Of a stretch of DNA of 9,267 nucleotides, positions 1-6,389 are shown piece by piece. Below the pieces are notes generated by a model. It was not told the DNA's origin and did no database searches. It worked only from the letters and a program-made list of their open reading frames with translations. The DNA is taken from positions 1 through 9,267 of the forward strand of contig DAIEIL010000043.1 of the NCBI GenBank assembly GCA_027352645.1. Reading direction: 5' to 3'. Origin of the DNA: Rhodobiaceae bacterium (lineage in GTDB: Bacteria > Pseudomonadota > Alphaproteobacteria > Parvibaculales > Parvibaculaceae). Each line of letters begins with the position of its first letter. The first letter of the stretch is position 1. The position numbers were made by a program, and so were the translations under genes.

Positions 1-1302
1 CGTGTTCTTCATGTCGGCCTTGCGGGACTCGATCATCTTGTCATAGGCCGGGCCCATCGGCATGCGCCAGACCTTCTCGCCCTCGGCCTCGCCCGCCTCG
101 ATGAGCTGCGAAGCGAGCTTGTCGTCGCTCGCGAAGAGGCCTGCATATTCCTTGCCGAGCGCAACCATGATCGCGCCCGTCAGCGTCGCAAGATCGACCA
201 TGAATTTCGGCTTGAAGCGCTTCTGCGTGTACCAGAGCGCGTCGGCGAGAACGAGGCGGCCTTCCGCGTCCGTGTTGATGACTTCGATCGTCTGCCCCGA
301 CATCGACGTCACGATGTCGCCGGGCCGCTGCGCATTGCCGTCGGGCATGTTCTCGACGAGGCCGAGAACGCCGATCGCATTGACCTTCGCCTTGCGCGCC
401 GCAAGCGTATAGAGGAGACCTGCGACAGCGGCCGCGCCGCCCATGTCGCCCTTCATGTCCTCCATGCCGGCAGCCGGTTTGATCGAAATGCCGCCCGTAT
501 CGAAGCAGACGCCCTTGCCCACGAAGGCAACGGGCTTCTCCGTCGTCTTGCCGCCGTTCCACCGCATGATGACGAGTTGGCTTTCCTGCACGCTGCCCTG
601 ACCGACGCCGAGCAGCGAGCCCATGCCGAGCTTGCGCATCTGCGCCTCGCCGAGCACCTCGATCTTGAGGCCGAGCCTGGCAAGGCCGCGGACGCGCTTG
701 GCGAACTCGACCGGCGTCAGCACATTGGCGGGCTCATTGACGAGATCGCGCGCGAAGTAGATCGCCTCCGTCATCTTGGCGAGCGGCGCATAGGCCTTGC
801 GAGCCGCGGCGGCGGCCTTCGTCATGATGGTAAGGCTCTTCAGCGCGGCGTCGGTAGCGTCCTTGTCCTTCTCGCGGGTCTTGTACTTGTCGAACTTGTA
901 ACTGCGAAGCGCCGCGCCGAACGCAACGCGGGCTGCCGCCTCGCCAGGCTCGATCTTCGCCGAATGGGCGCCGTCGACGATGATCGCAACCTGCTCCTTC
1001 GTCTTGCCGATGCGGCCATGCAGATCGCCGCCCGCATGTTCCAGAATCGTGGTCGTGAGATCCGCCCGCTTGCCGATGCCGATCAGGATCGTCCGGTGCG
1101 CGGTGATCCCGTGCAGCGCGACGAGTTCGAGGATGCTGCCCGGCTTGCCGGTGAAGCTGGCCGCCTTGATCGCCCGCTTGAACGCCCCTTCGGCCTTGCG
1201 GTCGAGGTCGGCTGCGAAGCCCGAGAGAATGTTGTCCTCGCACACGAGCAGCGCGAGAACGCCGGGTTTCGTCAGCGAAACATCGGCAAAGGAGATATCC
1301 AT
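1..1302 (-). CDS. pepA: Leucyl aminopeptidase PepA (M17 family), C-terminus cut off by window edge
   Basis: Cytosolic M17 metallopeptidase that removes N-terminal residues, preferably leucine, from peptides; E. coli PepA also binds DNA as a transcription and Xer-recombination accessory factor, which cannot be assumed here. Reading the minus strand from the ATG at 1302 gives 434 codons with no stop; the family is usually about 480-500 residues, so roughly 50-70 residues lie beyond the left edge. The variable N-terminal macro-like domain spans about residues 1-165 and the catalytic domain follows. The signature NTDAEGRL is at 343-350. By alignment with E. coli PepA, the two-metal site is K263, D268, D286, D345 and E347, with catalytic K275 and R349, all present at the same spacing. 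The start is supported by a GGAAAGG element (plus-strand 1311-1317) about 8 bases upstream. It is divergent from lptF, as in E. coli. Identification is very secure. Confidence 0.97.
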   Translation of the reverse strand, partial: MDISFADVSLTKPGVLALLVCEDNILSGFAADLDRKAEGAFKRAIKAASFTGKPGSILELVALHGITAHRTILIGIGKRADLTTTILEHAGGDLHGRIGKTKEQVAIIVDGAHSAKIEPGEAAARVAFGAALRSYKFDKYKTREKDKDATDAALKSLTIMTKAAAAARKAYAPLAKMTEAIYFARDLVNEPANVLTPVEFAKRVRGLARLGLKIEVLGEAQMRKLGMGSLLGVGQGSVQESQLVIMRWNGGKTTEKPVAFVGKGVCFDTGGISIKPAAGMEDMKGDMGGAAAVAGLLYTLAARKAKVNAIGVLGLVENMPDGNAQRPGDIVTSMSGQTIEVINTDAEGRLVLADALWYTQKRFKPKFMVDLATLTGAIMVALGKEYAGLFASDDKLASQLIEAGEAEGEKVWRMPMGPAYDKMIESRKADMKNT

Positions 1303-1377
1303 GAAATTAACCTTTCCAGCTCTCAAGGCAGGCCCGCGCAAGAGGTAAAGCGAATCGTCGGTGCAGCCGCGCGCGCC

Positions 1378-1421
1378 AATGCCCCTCGCCAGCGCTCGAA
1401 AGGGCTTGCGTCAGGGGCATT
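1378..1421. repeat. Interrupted palindrome / long hairpin in pepA-lptF spacer
   Basis: AATGCCCCT at 1378-1386 is the exact reverse complement of AGGGGCATT at 1413-1421. The interior can continue the stem: 1387-1389 with 1408-1410, 1391-1393 with 1404-1406, and 1395-1396 with 1401-1402, closing on a CGAA loop at 1397-1400, with two single mismatches and a two-base bulge at 1411-1412. About 17 pairs form in 44 bases. No T-tract follows on either strand, so it is not an ordinary intrinsic terminator. It lies 75 bases upstream of the pepA start and could be an RNA structure in the pepA leader, a protein-binding site, or a copy of a dispersed palindromic repeat. The structure is seen; the role is unknown. 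Confidence 0.6.
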
Positions 1422-1519
1422 CCAGCGCCCGGCTTTTCCGGTCGGACAAAATGGGATAACCATTCATCTCGGCCAAGCGCGTATCCTAGCGGAAACCCTT
1501 GGGAGGAAAAGCTATTCGT

Positions 1520-1545
1520 CGATCCCCGGATCGCGCGCCCGGATC
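1520..1545. promoter_or_regulatory. Small dyad and direct repeat upstream of lptF
   Basis: CGATCC (1520-1525) and GGATCG (1528-1533) form a 6-base inverted repeat with a 2-base centre. CCCGGATC occurs at 1525-1532 and again at 1538-1545, a 13-base offset. The block ends 40 bases before the lptF start codon, where an operator could lie, but such short repeats also arise by chance in GC-rich DNA. No regulator family is suggested by the sequence. Confidence 0.2.
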
Positions 1546-1585
1546 ACGCACCACGCCACAAACAAGCCCCTGAAAGCCGGGACGG

Positions 1586-2722
1586 ATGCCCTTAGCCCTG
1601 ACGAGATATATTTTCTGGCAGTCCGCCGGGCCCTTCGCCATAGCGACCTTCGTTCTGTCGGGCATCATCTGGCTGACTCAGGCGCTGAAGATGCTCGACG
1701 TGCTCATCACGCAGGGACAGACCGTCGGCGCCTTCTTCGAGTTGAGCCTGCTCGCGCTTCCGACGGCGGTGAACTCCGTTCTGCCGATCGCGCTTTTCCT
1801 CGCCCTCATTTATGCGCTGAACAAGCTCATCACCGACAGCGAACTCGTCGTCATGTTCTCGGCCGGTGTCAGCCGCTGGACGGTCGCCCTTCCGATGATG
1901 ATGCTGACGGCCATCGCAATCGCCGCCGTCATCGTGCTCAATCTGTGGCTCATGCCCGCCGGCATGCGCACGCTTCGCGTCAAGCTCTTCGAAATTCGTG
2001 GCGATGTGGCAACGTCGCTCATCCGCGAAGGCGCTTTCACCAATCCGGTGTCGGGCCTCACCGTCTATGTCCGCTCGCGCACCCCTGAAGGCGGCATTCG
2101 CGGCATTCTGGTACATGATGGGCGCAACCCCGACGAGCCCGTGACCTACATGGCGGAAACCGGAGAGATGGTCCGCACGCCGGAGGGCCCTCGTCTCGTC
2201 ATGTACAATGGCAATATCGAGCGCGTCACCCGCAAGGCGACCAAGACCGAAAGCCCGGTCACGCTGCTCTATTTCGACAAGTACACCTACGATCTTTCGC
2301 AATATGCCTCGACCGAGCAGATCTCTCCGTGGGAAGTGCGCGAACGCTATCTGAACGAGTTGTTCAATCCCGCCAGCAACGATCTCTACGGGCAGCGCAT
2401 GAGGGCGCGGCTGCGCGCGGAGGGGCATGACCGCATCGTGGCCGCGCTCTATCCCATCATGTTCGCCTGTATCGCGCTGGCGGCTCTTTTGCCCGCCCCG
2501 TTCAACCGGCGCGGTTATGCGTTGCGCATCGGCATGGCCGCGATTGCCGCCATTGTCGCGCGCGTGATCGGTTTCGGTCTCGTCAACGCCGCGGTCAACC
2601 AGCCGATCCTCATCGCCGCCATATATCTGATGCCGCTCCTGGTCTGCGCCGCCTCATGCGCGCTCATCGCCGGCTTCCGATTCGATCGGCTCCGGCGCAG
2701 CATCGAGGCATGGACGGCATGA
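1586..2722 (+). CDS. lptF: LPS export ABC transporter permease LptF
   Basis: One of the two membrane subunits of the LptB2FG transporter, which extracts lipopolysaccharide from the outer leaflet of the inner membrane and feeds it to the Lpt periplasmic bridge. The 378-residue protein shows the family layout: three N-terminal membrane segments (about 17-37, 56-78, 99-122), a periplasmic beta-jellyroll (about 130-275), and three C-terminal segments (about 283-303, 312-335, 339-362). The cytoplasmic stretch between segments 2 and 3 carries the DSELVVM...SAGVS motif (84-96), which in this family lies in the part of the subunit that contacts the LptB ATPase. An in-frame TGA at 1571-1573 rules out a longer protein; ATG 1586 is the first start after it, although its Shine-Dalgarno match (GGGA, 1579-1582) is weak and close. 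It is assigned LptF rather than LptG because it is the first of the pair next to divergent pepA and because the downstream gene looks like LptG. No LptB gene is in the window. Confidence 0.93.
   Translation: MPLALTRYIFWQSAGPFAIATFVLSGIIWLTQALKMLDVLITQGQTVGAFFELSLLALPTAVNSVLPIALFLALIYALNKLITDSELVVMFSAGVSRWTVALPMMMLTAIAIAAVIVLNLWLMPAGMRTLRVKLFEIRGDVATSLIREGAFTNPVSGLTVYVRSRTPEGGIRGILVHDGRNPDEPVTYMAETGEMVRTPEGPRLVMYNGNIERVTRKATKTESPVTLLYFDKYTYDLSQYASTEQISPWEVRERYLNELFNPASNDLYGQRMRARLRAEGHDRIVAALYPIMFACIALAALLPAPFNRRGYALRIGMAAIAAIVARVIGFGLVNAAVNQPILIAAIYLMPLLVCAASCALIAGFRFDRLRRSIEAWTA
2705..2708 (+). promoter_or_regulatory. Ribosome binding site of lptG, inside the lptF end
   Basis: GAGG lies 10 bases before ATG 2719 and only 1 base before the in-frame ATG 2710, so it favours 2719 as the lptG start. 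It sits within the last codons of lptF, consistent with translational coupling. Confidence 0.5.
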
Positions 2723-3813
2723 ACCTTTCCTGGACCCTGTCGCGCTATCTCGGACGCCAGTTCCTCGTAACTGTGCTCATCACCTTCGCGATCGTGCTGT
2801 GCCTCATCTACATGATCAGCATCGTCGAACTGATGCGGAAGGCAGCGGATCACAGCGAGATCACTTTCGGCACCATTGCGTCGATGGCCTTGCTCAACCT
2901 GCCGACACTCGGTTCCGACACGCTGCCCTTCGCCGTGCTCTTCGGCGGCATGGCATCCTTCCTGCGTCTGACGCGCAATCACGAGCTCGTTATCGCGCGC
3001 GCCGCCGGCATCTCGGCCTGGCAGTTTCTGGCGCCCGCGCTTGCCGGCGCGCTGGCCATCGGCATCGTTGTCATCACTGTCTATAATCCGGTCGCCGCCG
3101 CCATGTCGGCGCGCTACACGCAGCTTGAAGCGACATATTTGCGCGGAAGGCCGAGCCTCGTCGCCGTTTCCTCGAACGGGCTGTGGCTCCGTCAGGCGGA
3201 TGCCGGTGGCCAGTCGGTCGTGCATGCGCTCCGCATCAGCGAGCGCGGCCTGCGGCTCGAAGACGTCATCATCTTCCTCTATGGCCAGGGCGACAATTTC
3301 ACCGGCCGCATCGATGCGCGCAGCGCCGTGCTGGAAGATGGCTACTGGGCCATGAAGGATGCCTGGGTCACCTCCACCGCGGACCAGCCCAAGCATTATG
3401 ACACCTACCGCCAGCCAACCACGCTGACGCTGACCCAGGTGCAGGAGAGCTTCGCCGACCCGGATACGATCTCCTTCTGGGATCTGCCCCACTTCATCGA
3501 CATGGCCGAGGCTGCCGGCTTTTCGGCCCAGCGCTACCGGCTCCACCTCTACGACATCCTCTCGACGCCGGTCCTGCTCTGCACCATGGTCTTTCTCGGA
3601 GCCGTCTTTTCGCTCCGCGCTTCGCGGCTCGGAGGCCTCTTCCAGCTCGTGATCGGAGGCATTTTCGCAGGGTTCCTGCTCTATTTCCTGACCGATCTCT
3701 CGCTTGCCCTGGGACTTTCGGGGGTCCTTCCGCCCTTCCTGGCAGCCTGGGCGCCGGTTATCGTTGCCCTGCTTTTGGGGGTTGCGGTTCTCTTTCACCT
3801 CGAAGACGGTTAA
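2719..3813 (+). CDS. lptG: LPS export ABC transporter permease LptG
   Basis: Second membrane subunit of LptB2FG, partner of LptF. The 364-residue protein has membrane segments at about 12-34, 62-82, 102-124, 278-298, 305-328 and 336-359, with the periplasmic jellyroll between about 130 and 265. The inter-helix cytoplasmic stretch RNHELVIARAAGIS (86-99) matches the LptB-contact region of the family. The passage ISFWDLPHFI (251-260) just before segment 4 is typical of LptG. The ATG at 2719-2721 overlaps the lptF stop in an ATGA tetranucleotide, so the two subunits are probably translated in coupled, equal amounts. The frame stays open upstream to an ATG at 2656, but that would add 21 arginine-rich residues inside lptF and is less likely; ATG 2710 would add only three residues. 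Confidence 0.93.
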   Translation: MNLSWTLSRYLGRQFLVTVLITFAIVLCLIYMISIVELMRKAADHSEITFGTIASMALLNLPTLGSDTLPFAVLFGGMASFLRLTRNHELVIARAAGISAWQFLAPALAGALAIGIVVITVYNPVAAAMSARYTQLEATYLRGRPSLVAVSSNGLWLRQADAGGQSVVHALRISERGLRLEDVIIFLYGQGDNFTGRIDARSAVLEDGYWAMKDAWVTSTADQPKHYDTYRQPTTLTLTQVQESFADPDTISFWDLPHFIDMAEAAGFSAQRYRLHLYDILSTPVLLCTMVFLGAVFSLRASRLGGLFQLVIGGIFAGFLLYFLTDLSLALGLSGVLPPFLAAWAPVIVALLLGVAVLFHLEDG

Positions 3814-3850
3814 ACAACAGGCGAATCCAAGGTTGCAGGGGGTCATTTTG

Positions 3851-3855
3851 AGAGG
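3851..3855 (+). promoter_or_regulatory. Ribosome binding site of lptD
   Basis: AGAGG with a 7-base spacer to ATG 3863. This decides the lptD start against the longer open frame that begins inside lptG and against an in-frame TTG at 3848, which has only an AGGGGG (3838-3843) at short spacing. Confidence 0.6.
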
Positions 3856-3862
3856 ATCGAGG

Positions 3863-6238
3863 ATGGGGTCGGCCGGTCGACGGTCCGTGGCGTTTGCCGC
3901 GGTAGCCGCGTTGTGGGCCCTTGCCGGCTGGCCAATCGCCGCCTCCGCCCAGGACGCCCCGGCCGGGGAGCGCAAGTCGCTCGCCCTGGATAACGGCGCA
4001 AAACCTTTCCCGGAATCGGGAGAGGTCCTCATGCAATCCGACGACCTCAGCTATGACCGCGACGCCCAGATCGTGACCGCCACGGGCCATGTCGAAATCG
4101 CCTATGGGCAGCGCGTCCTGATGGCTGACAAGGTCACCTACAACCAGAAAACCGGCGTCGTGACCGCCGATGGCCATGTCTCCCTGCTGGAGCCGCAGGG
4201 AGATGTCGTCTTCGCCGATCACGTCGTGCTGCGCAACGAGATGAAGGACGGTGTCATTCAGACGCTGCAGGTCCTCCTCACCGACAAGTCGCGCCTTGCC
4301 GGCAGCGACGCGGTGCGCACCAACGGCGACGTGACCACCGTTCATCGTGGCGTCTACAGCCCTTGCGAGATCTGCGAGAAGCAGGGCCAGCACACGCCCG
4401 TCTGGCAGATCAAGGCCTTCCGCGTCGTTCACAACAAGACGGAAAAGCGGATCATCTACGAAGACGCCTACATGGAAATGTTCGGCGTCCCCGTCTTCTA
4501 CATCCCCTTCTTCTCGCATCCCGATCCGACGGTGAAGCGTCAGTCCGGATTCCTGACGCCGACCATCGCAAGCTCCACCGATCTCGGACAGGAAATCACG
4601 CTCCCCTATTACTGGGCGATCGCGCCGAACCTGGATGTGACGCTCGCGCCGCGCTACACGACGAAAGAGGGCTTCGTCTATCAGGGCGAATTCCGCCATC
4701 GCCTCGAGTCGGGCTCCTACCAGTTCTTCGCCACCGGCAATTGGCCGGATACGCGCACTGCCGGCACGCCGGGCGACTCGGTCTTCCGCGGAAGCCTGTT
4801 CGGCAATGGCGAATTCACGCTCGCGCCGAAATGGAGCTGGGGCTTCCAGACGCAGCTTGTTACCGACAACACCTATCTGCGCAAATACGGCCTTTCCGAC
4901 GCGACCGACCTGACGACGAATGTTCATCTGAACAATATTGACGGACGCGATAGCTTCTCGGCCAACGCCTACTACTTCCGCAACCTGCTCGCGGGCACCG
5001 ATCGCGACAACACGCCCTGGGTTGCTCCGACCGTCGATTACGACAAATATCTGGGCGATCTGCTCGGGCTGGGCCGCCTGAAGTTCAGCAGCAATGCGAT
5101 GGTGCTCGGTACGCCGGCGGGCCTCGGCTCCCGCCGCCTCACGGCCGCCTTCGACTGGGACAAGCCCTATACCGCACGCGGCGGTGAAGTTTACCGCCTC
5201 TTCGCAAACCTCCGCGCCGACGCCTATTCGACCGACAAGGCCCCCAATCCGGCTGCGCCGGGCACGTTCTTCGGCGAGGAAACCATCATCCGCGCCCTGC
5301 CCACCGTCGGCGCCGAGGCGAGCTATCCCTTCGTGCGGCCAGATCCCGGCCTCAAGCAGGTGGTCGAGCCCATCATGCAGGTGATCTACGCGCCGAACAT
5401 CGGGAACAACGAACGCATCCCGAACATGGATTCGATCAACGTCGAATTCGACGACACCAACCTGTTCTCCGAGAACCGCTTCCCCGGCCTCGACCGTTGG
5501 GAAACGGGCGGACGCGCCAATGTCGGCTTGCGCTATTCGATCTATGGCGCGGGCGGCGGACAGGCCAGCGTGCTTCTCGGCCAGAGCTATCGCCTGAAGG
5601 ATGACACAAGCTTTTCCCAAACGACGGGTCTGCGCGATCAGCTTTCCGATTATGTGGGCTCGATCCAGATCGCGCCGAACGACAATCTCGTCGCGGTCCA
5701 CCGCTTCCGCATCAACGAAAACGACTTCAAGTTCAGCCGCAACGAATTCGACGTGCTCGCCCGGACCGGCCCGCTGACCACCTCGCTCGGCTATGCCTAT
5801 TTCGCCGCCGACCAGGCGGTGACCACAGCCATCGGCGCTCGTGAAGAACTATCGCTCGGCGCGACGCTGAAGCTCAGCCGGTACTGGCGCCTCTTCGGCA
5901 GCACCGTGCAGGACCTCGCCAATAGCGGCTCGATCTCGAACCAGATCGGCGTCGGCTATCAGGACGACTGCTTCGGCCTTGCCCTCGGCTTCTACCAGTC
6001 GAACATCGCCTATCAGGACATCCAGAGGTCGAATACCTTCCTGCTCCAGGTCACCTTCAAGAATCTGGGCTCGACAGGTGTCGGCAGCCAGTCGAACCTG
6101 TCCGCACGGACGGATTCAGTGGGTATCGTGAACCCCGGGACCACGCTCTTCGGCGACCCCGACACGTCCCTCTTCGGCGACCCGGCCGGCGTCATGATCA
6201 ACGAAAGTCGCCGCCCGGGCATCGGCACCAACAGGTAA
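3863..6238 (+). CDS. lptD: LPS-assembly outer membrane protein LptD
   Basis: Outer-membrane beta-barrel translocon that, plugged by the lipoprotein LptE, inserts LPS into the outer leaflet of the outer membrane. From ATG 3863 the protein is 791 residues, close to the family size. Residues 1-29 are a signal peptide (RR, a hydrophobic stretch, then ASA cut before Q30). An LptA/OstA-like jellyroll covers about 55-165, including SDDLSYD (59-65) and ATGHVEI (73-79). The family hallmark FYIPFFSHPDPTVKR is at 212-226 and leads into the barrel (about 225-735), rich in alternating aromatic strands. Only three cysteines are present: C168 and C171 (CEIC) and C703 near the barrel end, unlike the four of E. 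coli LptD. After the likely last strand (LLQVTFKNLG) comes a polar tail of about 55 residues with an 8-residue repeat. It lies 49 bases after lptG. No lptE is visible in the window. Confidence 0.96.
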   Translation: MGSAGRRSVAFAAVAALWALAGWPIAASAQDAPAGERKSLALDNGAKPFPESGEVLMQSDDLSYDRDAQIVTATGHVEIAYGQRVLMADKVTYNQKTGVVTADGHVSLLEPQGDVVFADHVVLRNEMKDGVIQTLQVLLTDKSRLAGSDAVRTNGDVTTVHRGVYSPCEICEKQGQHTPVWQIKAFRVVHNKTEKRIIYEDAYMEMFGVPVFYIPFFSHPDPTVKRQSGFLTPTIASSTDLGQEITLPYYWAIAPNLDVTLAPRYTTKEGFVYQGEFRHRLESGSYQFFATGNWPDTRTAGTPGDSVFRGSLFGNGEFTLAPKWSWGFQTQLVTDNTYLRKYGLSDATDLTTNVHLNNIDGRDSFSANAYYFRNLLAGTDRDNTPWVAPTVDYDKYLGDLLGLGRLKFSSNAMVLGTPAGLGSRRLTAAFDWDKPYTARGGEVYRLFANLRADAYSTDKAPNPAAPGTFFGEETIIRALPTVGAEASYPFVRPDPGLKQVVEPIMQVIYAPNIGNNERIPNMDSINVEFDDTNLFSENRFPGLDRWETGGRANVGLRYSIYGAGGGQASVLLGQSYRLKDDTSFSQTTGLRDQLSDYVGSIQIAPNDNLVAVHRFRINENDFKFSRNEFDVLARTGPLTTSLGYAYFAADQAVTTAIGAREELSLGATLKLSRYWRLFGSTVQDLANSGSISNQIGVGYQDDCFGLALGFYQSNIAYQDIQRSNTFLLQVTFKNLGSTGVGSQSNLSARTDSVGIVNPGTTLFGDPDTSLFGDPAGVMINESRRPGIGTNR

Positions 6239-6244
6239 ACGCAG

Positions 6245-6287
6245 CCCGAGGCGTGAAACCGCTGAAACTGGCGGCTTTACGCCCGGG
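6245..6287 (+). other. Stem-loop directly after lptD
   Basis: GGCGTGAAACCGC (6250-6262) pairs with GCGGCTTTACGCC (6271-6283) over 13 positions, with one G-T wobble and one A-C mismatch, closing an 8-base loop; CCCG (6245-6248) and CGGG (6284-6287) can extend it past a bulged A. It begins 7 bases after the lptD stop. No run of T follows, so it is at best a weak intrinsic terminator; it could instead protect the lptFGD mRNA 3' end or mark a processing site. Confidence 0.55.
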
Positions 6288-6295
6288 GTCCTCGG

Positions 6296-6323
6296 TTGAT
6301 TAGGGCACCGATTGCAGTATTCT
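6296..6323 (+). promoter_or_regulatory. Candidate sigma70-type promoter for surA-pdxA-rsmA
   Basis: TTGATT (6296-6301) and TATTCT (6318-6323) are separated by 16 bases; each matches the housekeeping consensus at four of six positions. The site lies just after the lptD stem-loop and 66 bases before the surA start. It would allow surA and its followers to be expressed apart from the lpt genes. This is a pattern match only. Confidence 0.3.
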
Positions 6324-6360
6324 GTCCGCCTCAGGCCGGGGGCGTCCAGGCCAACACGGG

Positions 6361-6378
6361 AGGGGTCTTCGGCCCCCT
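6361..6378 (+). other. GC-rich hairpin in the surA leader
   Basis: GGGGTC (6362-6367) can pair with GGCCCC (6371-6376) around a TTC loop. In another register AGGGG (6361-6365) pairs with CCCCT (6374-6378) around a C-TTCG-G tetraloop with one internal mismatch. It ends 11 bases before the surA ATG, followed by an A-rich single-stranded stretch. It occupies the place where a Shine-Dalgarno element would be expected and includes part of the only purine-rich SD-like sequence (GGGAGGGG, 6358-6365). Confidence 0.45.
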
Positions 6379-6389
6379 TTGAAAAAATC

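Larger units (their letters stand above)
1303..1585. promoter_or_regulatory. Divergent pepA/lptF intergenic region
   Basis: This 283-base gap between two divergent genes must hold the promoters of pepA (leftward) and of the lptF operon (rightward) unless those lie inside the genes. I see no convincing -35/-10 pair on either strand: TATCCT at 1482-1487 is a possible plus-strand -10 but has no TTGAC-like partner at the right distance. No credible small gene is present. A GGGAGGAAAA stretch at 1501-1510 resembles a strong Shine-Dalgarno sequence, but no ATG, GTG or TTG follows at a useful distance. The region also contains the palindrome at 1378-1421 and a small dyad at 1520-1533, listed separately. 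Confidence 0.5.

Noticed and set aside
1378..1421. Reading the palindrome as an intrinsic terminator or a tRNA fragment
   Set aside because: No T-tract follows on either strand, and the minus-strand TTTCGAGC does not sit in a proper T-arm with an acceptor stem.
577..2088. A 503-codon plus-strand open frame running through pepA, the intergenic region and the start of lptF
   Set aside because: It is antisense to conserved pepA catalytic motifs and then out of frame with lptF. The composition is shadow-like and no family is recognisable.
3704..3862. N-terminal extension of LptD into lptG
   Set aside because: The frame is open but would add 53 residues ahead of a clear signal peptide. The AGAGG and ATG at 3863 give the correct secretory N-terminus.
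2515..4032. A 505-codon minus-strand open frame across lptF, lptG and the start of lptD
   Set aside because: It lies opposite three well-supported genes and has the low-complexity charged composition of an antisense shadow.
3758..5701. A 647-codon open frame on the minus strand, antisense to lptD
   Set aside because: Its translation is rich in Arg, Asp, Gly and His with no recognisable domain, which is typical of the complement of GC-rich coding DNA. The plus-strand frame is unmistakable LptD throughout.
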